This document shows, one piece after another, positions 58,565 to 64,000 of a stretch of 64,000 nucleotides of DNA. This stretch comes from Chloroflexota bacterium (GTDB taxonomy: Bacteria; Chloroflexota; Dehalococcoidia; CAUJGQ01). The translations under genes were made by a program, and so were the position numbers. The notes below the pieces were generated by a model that did no database searches, was not told the DNA's origin, and saw nothing but the letters and a program-made list of their open reading frames with translations. The first letter of the stretch is position 1. Every line of letters begins with the position of its first letter. The stretch covers positions 1-64,000 of the forward strand of contig CAUJGQ010000138.1 in assembly GCA_963170165.1 (NCBI GenBank), read 5' to 3'.

Positions 58565-61246
58565 GTGCAGCCACGAACGCCACCGCCCGAAACCTCCGCC
58601 AGTGCCGCGGTGCTCGCGCACCGCCTGGCACTCCTGGACGCCCTGATCGATGCGCTGGCCGAGACGTCGGCTATGGGTCCACTACTGGAGCGGGCGCTGA
58701 CGACCCTCACCGGCGTTGCCGGCGTGGATGCGGGCGCGGTCTTCCTGTGGGACGAGCAGAGCAGTGAACTGCGGCTGGCAGCGCATCGCGGCGTGAGCGA
58801 AGAGCTGGCGCGCGTTTACGCGGAGCGACCAGGGGACAGTCTGTTCCGCGCGGCCTCGCAGGCGGATGCGGCTGCCATTATCTCGGGCGTCACCACGCAG
58901 CAGCAGCCGCGACCGGAGATGCAGCAGGAGGGCTTTCAGTCGTTCGCAATTGTGCCGCTGCACCTGCGCGGCCGGGTGATCGGCGCCATGGCCGTGCTTT
59001 CACGCACCCTTACCCACTTTGACGGCGGCGATACCGGACTGCTGACACAGTTTGGCAAGCAACTGGGACTGGCGGTGGACCGCGCCCAGCTGATCGAGCG
59101 GGAGCGTCAGCGCGCCGGTCAGCTCCAAATGGTCAGCGAAGTCGGGCGGCGGCTCGGGGCGATCCTCGCGGAAAACGAGCTCCTGGCAGGCATCGTCCAT
59201 GACGTGCGCCAGCGCCTCGGCTACCAGTCCGCCAGCCTGCTGCTGGTGGCCGGCGGGGGCCACGAACTAGAGGTGGTGGCCGCCAGCGGCCTTGACAACG
59301 AAACGCTGATCGGCGTGCGGGTTCCGGCTGACCCGGAGCGCAGCATGGCCGGCTGGGCCATTGCCAATCGCGCGCCGTTGCTCGCCAACGATGTCACGCA
59401 GGAGCCCCGCCACTTTCCCGGCGCCGGCCGTGAGCGCAGCGAACTCACCGTGCCGGTCCATGCCGGCGGCCAGGCGCTCGGCGTGCTGGACGTACAGGCC
59501 GACCGCACCGGCGCCTTCTCACCGTCAGACGTCGAGGTGCTACAGATCCTCGCCGGGCAAATCGCCGTCGCGCTGGAGAATGCACGGCTGTACGAGACTG
59601 CGCAGCGCTCCTTGCGGCAGATGCGTGCCTTCCAGCGCGTCTCGACCGCCATCACCGGGTCGCTGGATCTGCACGCCACATTAGAGCACGCGCTGGACGC
59701 GGCGATGGACGTGTTTGACGCCGACCGTGCCGCCCTGTTCGTCGATGAGCCGCAGGCGCACCGCATCAACTTCGTCACGTGGCGCAATCTCTCGGCCGGC
59801 TACCGCAACGCGGTGGTGGACTACTACAACCACAGCGAGTGGCCGGAGGAGTTCGAGACAGCACGACACATCCACGTCCCGGACATCCAGCGGGCGGCGG
59901 TCGTCCCCGAGTTGCAGGAGGTGGCACGACATGAGGGCTTCTGCTCCATGCTGTTCCTGCCGCTGCGCGATGGACGCACCCGCCTCGGTACGTTTGTGCT
60001 GTACCACGACCGGCCGCGCACCTACAGTGCGGAGGAGCTCGGGTTGGCGTACACCCTGGCGGACCAGACAACCATCGCGATCCGGCACGCCCGCCTGTAC
60101 GAGACGGAACGGCGGGCCCGCGAGCAGACCGCCACCATCCTCGCGGCCACCCGCACGGTCAGCCGCTCGCTGGACTTCGACGCCGTGTTGCAGGATGCGG
60201 GTCGCTGTATTGCGGCGGCGCTGAGGCAGCGGGCTTGCGATATCTGGCTGCTGACCGAGGACGGGGAGGCGCTCACCCCGGCACATCGCATCGCGGAACA
60301 GGCCAATGCAGCCGCCGATGCCGCCTTCCGCGCCTTGCCTGCGGTGCCGTTGCGCGGGCTGCCAGAGCAACGCCGGGCATTACTGGCCGGCCGGCCCCAC
60401 ATCGTGGAGGAGGCCGAGCTGAGCGAGCGGGAGCGCACCATTCAGCGCGCCTTCCCATTTCGCCGCTACGTCAGCGTACCGCTGGCCGTGCGCGAGACCG
60501 TGCTCGGCATCGTGGCCGTACCCATCCGCGACCCTAACTATTGGGTGCGCGATGACGAGCTGGACGCCGCAACCGCCATCGCCCGCTCCACTGCGCTGGC
60601 ACTGGAGAATGCCCGCCTGTACGAGCAGGCGGCGCAACTGGCCGTCTCCGAGGAGCGGAACCGGCTGGCACGAGAGCTGCACGACAGCGTCACCCACGCG
60701 CTGTTCAGCATGACGCTGATCATTCAAGCGTTGCCACGCATTCTTGAGCGCGACCCGGCACGCGGGCAGGAGCGGATCGAGCGGCTGCATGAGCTGGGAC
60801 GGGGGGCGCTGGCAGAGATGCGGGCGCTGATCTTCCACCTGCGGCCGGCAGCGCTGGCGGAACAAGGGCTAGCGGTGGCCCTGGCCAAGCACACCGCCGC
60901 CTTCGAGAGCCGCGAGGGAGTCCAGGTAGACCTGCAAATCGACGGTGAGCGCCGCCTGCCCCACCGTATCGAGGAGGCGCTGTTCCGTGTTGCCCAGGAG
61001 GCGCTGAACAACGTGGCCAAGCATGCCGCCGCCCGGCGGGTACACATCCGGCTGGCGATCACGGCGGCGCACGCCGAACTGGTGGTACAGGACGACGGCA
61101 GAGGCTTCTCGGCCAGCGAGGCCGGCCCGGGGTTAGGGATGACCAGTATGCAGGAACGGGCGGCACTGCTCGGCGGTGTCTTCCAGGTAGAGAGCGCACC
61201 GGGCAAGGGCACGATGGTGCGTGTGCGCGTCCCTGTCTCCGGTTAG
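58565..61246 (+). CDS. Four-GAF sensor histidine kinase (NarX/LiaS type)
   Basis: About 893 residues from the GTG at 58565; the frame is open to 58484, but the promoter lies inside that part. Four GAF-like domains in series, roughly 45-185, 205-350, 370-520 and 540-680 (DAGAVFLWDEQSSELRLAAH, SASLLLVAGGGHELEVVAAS, AALFVDEPQAHRINFVTW, CDIWLLTEDGEALTPAHR). A HisKA_3 domain follows with H706 in RLARELHDSVTHALFSMTL, then a HATPase with N-box EALFRVAQEALNNVAKHA and G-boxes VQDDGRGF and GPGLGMTSM. There is no membrane segment, so it senses a cytosolic ligand. It should phosphorylate a NarL-type regulator. Confidence 0.92.
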   Translation: MQPRTPPPETSASAAVLAHRLALLDALIDALAETSAMGPLLERALTTLTGVAGVDAGAVFLWDEQSSELRLAAHRGVSEELARVYAERPGDSLFRAASQADAAAIISGVTTQQQPRPEMQQEGFQSFAIVPLHLRGRVIGAMAVLSRTLTHFDGGDTGLLTQFGKQLGLAVDRAQLIERERQRAGQLQMVSEVGRRLGAILAENELLAGIVHDVRQRLGYQSASLLLVAGGGHELEVVAASGLDNETLIGVRVPADPERSMAGWAIANRAPLLANDVTQEPRHFPGAGRERSELTVPVHAGGQALGVLDVQADRTGAFSPSDVEVLQILAGQIAVALENARLYETAQRSLRQMRAFQRVSTAITGSLDLHATLEHALDAAMDVFDADRAALFVDEPQAHRINFVTWRNLSAGYRNAVVDYYNHSEWPEEFETARHIHVPDIQRAAVVPELQEVARHEGFCSMLFLPLRDGRTRLGTFVLYHDRPRTYSAEELGLAYTLADQTTIAIRHARLYETERRAREQTATILAATRTVSRSLDFDAVLQDAGRCIAAALRQRACDIWLLTEDGEALTPAHRIAEQANAAADAAFRALPAVPLRGLPEQRRALLAGRPHIVEEAELSERERTIQRAFPFRRYVSVPLAVRETVLGIVAVPIRDPNYWVRDDELDAATAIARSTALALENARLYEQAAQLAVSEERNRLARELHDSVTHALFSMTLIIQALPRILERDPARGQERIERLHELGRGALAEMRALIFHLRPAALAEQGLAVALAKHTAAFESREGVQVDLQIDGERRLPHRIEEALFRVAQEALNNVAKHAAARRVHIRLAITAAHAELVVQDDGRGFSASEAGPGLGMTSMQERAALLGGVFQVESAPGKGTMVRVRVPVSG

Positions 61247-61252
61247 CACCGC

Positions 61253-61825
61253 TCAGTCAACAAGCTGGGCGAACAGCTCATCCATCGCCAGGGTGAACCC
61301 TGGCAGCAGGGTGCCACCATCCAACGCATCACCGCGGCCGAGCAGTAGCGGATCGGCGCCGGGGGCGTAGACATCCACCGTCTCGGCATCTGGGTCCACT
61401 ACCCACACCGCGCGGACGCCGTGACGCAGGTAGTACTGAAGCTTGCGGCTCAGCAGCCTGGCGGACTGCTTCGGTGACAGCACCTCGATGGCGATGTCCG
61501 GCGCAACGCGCAGCACACGGGTGTTACGCGCATCCCCCTGTGGCGCGCGCTCCCCCAGTACCACCACCACATCAGGCACCCAGGCGCGCTCCGCACCGGA
61601 CGGCCCAAATACGCAACACCACTCAACCACCGCCTTACCTCGGAGCTTCTGACTCCTCAAGTACTGCGTGAGTACGACTGCAAGATAGAACTGCAGCGTC
61701 GCGTGCGGGTAGTCCGGCATGTCTTTCTGGTGCACATCCCCACAACCCCAGTACTCACTGGCGGGCTCGGTCTCCGGCCGCTCCAGGAACTGCTCCAGGG
61801 TCAGCCGGGATGTGGTCGCGGTCAT
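61253..61825 (-). CDS. Uma2-family endonuclease-like protein (copy 3)
   Basis: 190 residues from the ATG at 61825, which has GGAGG seven bases upstream. Uma2 marks: RLTLEQFLERPETEPASEYW, VPDVVVVLGERAPQG, APDIAIEVLSPKQSARLLSRKL (active-site Glu and Lys) and GVRAVWVVDPDAETVDVYAPG. The stop is only seven bases from that of the converging sensor kinase. Probably a soluble nuclease-fold protein; its role is unknown. Confidence 0.87.
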   Translation of the reverse strand: MTATTSRLTLEQFLERPETEPASEYWGCGDVHQKDMPDYPHATLQFYLAVVLTQYLRSQKLRGKAVVEWCCVFGPSGAERAWVPDVVVVLGERAPQGDARNTRVLRVAPDIAIEVLSPKQSARLLSRKLQYYLRHGVRAVWVVDPDAETVDVYAPGADPLLLGRGDALDGGTLLPGFTLAMDELFAQLVD

Positions 61826-61904
61826 CGCGGTTCCTCCGGGTGACACGGGTGGCTGCGCCAAGCATAACGCCCCCGGCTGGTCTGACCGGCGGTACTAACC
61901 ACGT

Positions 61905-61933
61905 TTGACGCATGTCCGCCTGCGGCTTAGAGT
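61905..61933 (+). promoter_or_regulatory. Sigma-70 promoter of the alcohol dehydrogenase
   Basis: TTGACG (61905-61910) and TAGAGT (61928-61933), 17-base spacer. It gives a predicted start near 61940 and a 5' untranslated region of about 48 bases. Confidence 0.75.
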
Positions 61934-61987
61934 GATTCCGCCTGCCGGGTGGCGAACCGGCGCAAGAGACAGGGGAGGAACTGCAGG

Positions 61988-63067
61988 ATGAAGGCCGCGA
62001 TCTTTCACGGACCCCATCAAGACCTGACCATCGAGGATGTCGATATCGATCAGCCGCTCGGGCGCGAGGTGCTGGTACGCACCCTGGCCAGCGGTGTCTG
62101 CCACAGCGACCTGCACTTTGTGGACGGCTTCTATCCGATGCTGGCGCCGGCGATCCTCGGGCACGAGGCGGCGGGCATCGTCGAGGCGGTAGGCCCGGAC
62201 GTTACCAGCGTTCGGCCGGGCGATCACGTGATCGCCTGCCTGTCGGTGTTTTGCGGCGCCTGTGACTACTGTCTCACCGGCAAGACGCACCTCTGCCCCA
62301 ACCGCCCGGTGCGCGCCAAAGACCAGACGCCCAAGCTGTCCTGGAACGGCAAACCTGTTACCCAGTTCGCCAGCATCTCTGGCTACGCCGAGAAAATGCT
62401 GATCCACGAAAACGGCGTGGTGGCCGTGCGCAAAGACATGCCGCTGGCGCAGGCGGCGCTGATCGGCTGCGGCGTCACCACCGGCGTGGGTGCGGCGCTC
62501 AACACCGCCAAGGTCGAGCCGGGCTCGACGGTGGCGGTCTTCGGCTGTGGCGGCGTCGGCTTGGCCGCCATCCAGGGGGCGCGGCTGGCGGGTGCGCGCC
62601 AGATCATTGCCGTGGACGTGTTCGAAAACAAGCTGGCCACCGCCCGCCAGCTCGGCGCCACCCACAGCGTCGATGCCTCCTCCGGTGACCCGGTGCAGCA
62701 GATCCGCGAGATGACCGGCGGCGGTGTGGATTACTCGTTCGAGGCTATCGGCCTGAAGAAGGCGGCCGAGCAGGCGTTCGACTGCATCAAGGCGGGCGGC
62801 ACTGCCACGGTCATCGGCATGATCCCGGTCGGTCAGAAGATTGAACTGGACGGCTCGGTCTTCCTGCGCGAGAAGAAGATCCAGGGCAGCAGCATGGGCT
62901 CCAACCGCTTCAAGGTGGACATGCCGCGCTACATCGACTTCTATATGCAGGGCCGCCTCAACCTCGATGACATGGTCACCCGCCGCATTAAGCTGGAGGA
63001 TGTCAACGACGCCTTCCGCGCGATGAAGGCTGGTGAGGTCGCCCGGTCCGTGATTATGTTCGAGTAG
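61988..63067 (+). CDS. Zinc-dependent alcohol dehydrogenase (NAD-linked, MDR family)
   Basis: 359 residues from the ATG at 61988; GGGGAGG lies upstream and the frame opens at 61949. Catalytic zinc ligands are seen in SGVCHSDLHF and GHEAAG; the structural zinc lobe has four cysteines (FCGACDYCLTGKTHLC). The nucleotide site is VAVFGCGGVGLAAIQGARLAGA with an acidic VDVFENK (NAD preference). It belongs to the long-chain/class III-like ADH group, related to S-(hydroxymethyl)glutathione- or mycothiol-dependent formaldehyde dehydrogenases; the actual alcohol is unknown. Own promoter and terminator, so a single-gene unit. Confidence 0.93.
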   Translation: MKAAIFHGPHQDLTIEDVDIDQPLGREVLVRTLASGVCHSDLHFVDGFYPMLAPAILGHEAAGIVEAVGPDVTSVRPGDHVIACLSVFCGACDYCLTGKTHLCPNRPVRAKDQTPKLSWNGKPVTQFASISGYAEKMLIHENGVVAVRKDMPLAQAALIGCGVTTGVGAALNTAKVEPGSTVAVFGCGGVGLAAIQGARLAGARQIIAVDVFENKLATARQLGATHSVDASSGDPVQQIREMTGGGVDYSFEAIGLKKAAEQAFDCIKAGGTATVIGMIPVGQKIELDGSVFLREKKIQGSSMGSNRFKVDMPRYIDFYMQGRLNLDDMVTRRIKLEDVNDAFRAMKAGEVARSVIMFE

Positions 63068-63091
63068 CCGCTCGTCGCATCGTGCGGTCAT

Positions 63092-63120
63092 GGGGCCTCG
63101 GCGCGCGCCGGGGCCCTTTT
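63092..63120 (+). terminator. Intrinsic terminator of the alcohol dehydrogenase gene
   Basis: GGGCCTCGGC and GCCGGGGCCC pair (one G-T) with a tiny loop and are followed by TTTT, 25 bases after the stop codon. Confidence 0.85.
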
Positions 63121-63138
63121 CGCATCAGAGGTTGATGC

Positions 63139-64000
63139 ATGCCGGAGCCCGCGCGGCTGTACGTGCTTATGGCGCGGGAGGCGCCAACGGCGGTGATACT
63201 GCGCCGCGGCCCCACCCGCTGGACGCGCCTGGTTCTGTGGCACACCAGCAGCGACGCGTTTGTTCCGGGTCAGTGGATCGCCGGCCGGGTGTACGAGCGG
63301 CGCTGCGACCTTTCGCCGGACGGCGCCCTGCTGGTCTACTTCCTCAACGCCATAGCCGGCCGCCGCGCCGCGCCCGGCTATACTCACGCCTGGACCGCCG
63401 TTAGCAGGCCGCCTTACTTCACCGCGCTGGCACTGTGGCCCAAAGGCGACGCGTGGCACGGCGGCGGGCTGTTCACCGGCCCGCGCACGCTGCTGCTCAA
63501 CCACTGGCCGGTTCAGGCTGTTCCGCATCCCAATCACCTCCCTACCGGGCTTGAAGTCCGGCCCAATCCCATGGCGCACGGGGAGGACGGGCCGCTGTAT
63601 CTCCAGCGGTTACGGCGGGATGGCTGGCAGCATGTCCGCGCCGGGGTCCTCTCGCGACGTGACCTGGGGTACGGCGCGGCGGGGCCGGAGGAGTGGCAGC
63701 GCGCCTCACCGGACGGCCGGTGGCTGCTGGTAGAGCGGCTAACGCCGGCCGCGTTCGGACGGCCGGGCGGCTCGCTGCGACCGTATTACGACGTGCTTGA
63801 GAACGGCGGTACCGAACGGCTGTCGCTCAACCATGCCACGTGGGCGGGCTGGGACCAGCGCGGCCGGCTGGTAGAGGCGCGGGCAGGTGCGCTGTGGATG
63901 TACGAACTGGAGCGCACACCGCCGGCAGCGCGGCTGCTCGCGGACTTCAACGACATGCAGCCGGAACCGCTACCACCTCCTGGCTGGGCGGCCCTTTGGC
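63139..64000 (+). CDS. Hypothetical protein, 3' end outside window
   Basis: The frame opens at the ATG at 63139 (GAGG seven bases upstream) and stays open to the last base, at least 287 residues. It has no signal peptide (PARLYVLMAREAPTAVILRR). It is Trp/Arg-rich with repeated W-containing strands: PTRWTRLVLWHTSSDAF, QWIAGRVYERRCDLSPDGAL, TALALWPKGDAWHGGGLF, RDGWQHVRAGVLSRRDLG and SPDGRWLLVERLTPAAF, which suggest a beta-propeller-like fold with SPDG turns. Family unknown to me. It follows the terminator of the alcohol dehydrogenase gene. Confidence 0.7.
   Translation, partial: MPEPARLYVLMAREAPTAVILRRGPTRWTRLVLWHTSSDAFVPGQWIAGRVYERRCDLSPDGALLVYFLNAIAGRRAAPGYTHAWTAVSRPPYFTALALWPKGDAWHGGGLFTGPRTLLLNHWPVQAVPHPNHLPTGLEVRPNPMAHGEDGPLYLQRLRRDGWQHVRAGVLSRRDLGYGAAGPEEWQRASPDGRWLLVERLTPAAFGRPGGSLRPYYDVLENGGTERLSLNHATWAGWDQRGRLVEARAGALWMYELERTPPAARLLADFNDMQPEPLPPPGWAALW

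Noticed and set aside
1-64000. tRNA genes, CRISPR arrays, insertion sequences
   Set aside because: No cloverleaf-like stretches, spaced direct repeats or transposase motifs were noticed on either strand by reading; a tRNAscan and CRISPR search would be needed to be certain.

Overview
The window is GC-rich, densely coded bacterial chromosome with SD-led starts, many GTG/TTG starts and long antisense shadow frames. The gene mix (flagellin, three Uma2 nucleases, DUF4012 protein, multi-GAF histidine kinase, T-box control of branched-chain amino acid genes, dipeptide ABC system with a Tat/lipoprotein signal, fused membrane spermidine-synthase-like protein) best fits Chloroflexota, perhaps Thermomicrobia-like. 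This is inference from gene content; there is no rRNA or marker phylogeny in the window. No tRNA, rRNA, insertion sequence, prophage or CRISPR array was seen.

Layout. 1-11.4 kb: 3' end of a flagellin gene, purB, a secreted SH3b/RlpA-like protein, an alpha/beta hydrolase, a proline-tailed secreted protein, a four-cluster ferredoxin, a stand-alone receiver, a large exported beta-helix protein and a NarL-type regulator. 11.7-15.5 kb: a three-gene oligopeptide ABC transporter on the minus strand. 15.7-19.1 kb: a plus-strand run with ccdA, threonine aldolase and a lipoprotein.

19.1-37.3 kb is the most informative part: a long, almost entirely minus-strand region for leucine/valine synthesis (ilvB, ilvN, leuA, leuC, leuD, leuB), interleaved with two related alpha/beta hydrolases, two class I methyltransferases, two Uma2 nucleases, a TTC38-like TPR protein and a LysR regulator facing the other way. 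ilvC is absent. Control is visible in the DNA. ilvB has a TTGACA promoter, a complete T-box leader with a CUC (Leu) specifier and terminator, and then a second attenuator: a 33-codon leader peptide ending in a Leu/Val run followed by a perfect 11-bp hairpin. leuA has its own 21-codon leader peptide with a CTC CTC CTT run next to a strong hairpin; its start overlaps the stop of the upstream Uma2 gene. Neither leader peptide would be found by a 60-codon ORF cutoff.

37.8-45.7 kb is a surface-polysaccharide cluster (DegT-family aminotransferase, sugar-phosphate transferase, Gfo/Idh/MocA oxidoreductase, a dTDP-rhamnose-4-epimerase-like SDR with a CPRC insert, DUF4012 protein) with an MFS exporter. 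45.8-55 kb holds a tiny Lys/Gly peptide, a stripped-down AAA ATPase, a PadR regulator with its permease partner, a membrane spermidine-synthase fusion, an S9 peptidase and tyrS. 55-58.1 kb is a remnant antitoxin and a minus-strand operon (prephenate-dehydratase domain, DUF1537 kinase, PdxA2-like dehydrogenase) resembling D-threonate catabolism. 58.1-64 kb has a four-GAF sensor kinase, a third Uma2, a zinc alcohol dehydrogenase with a clear sigma-70 promoter, and a protein running off the window end.
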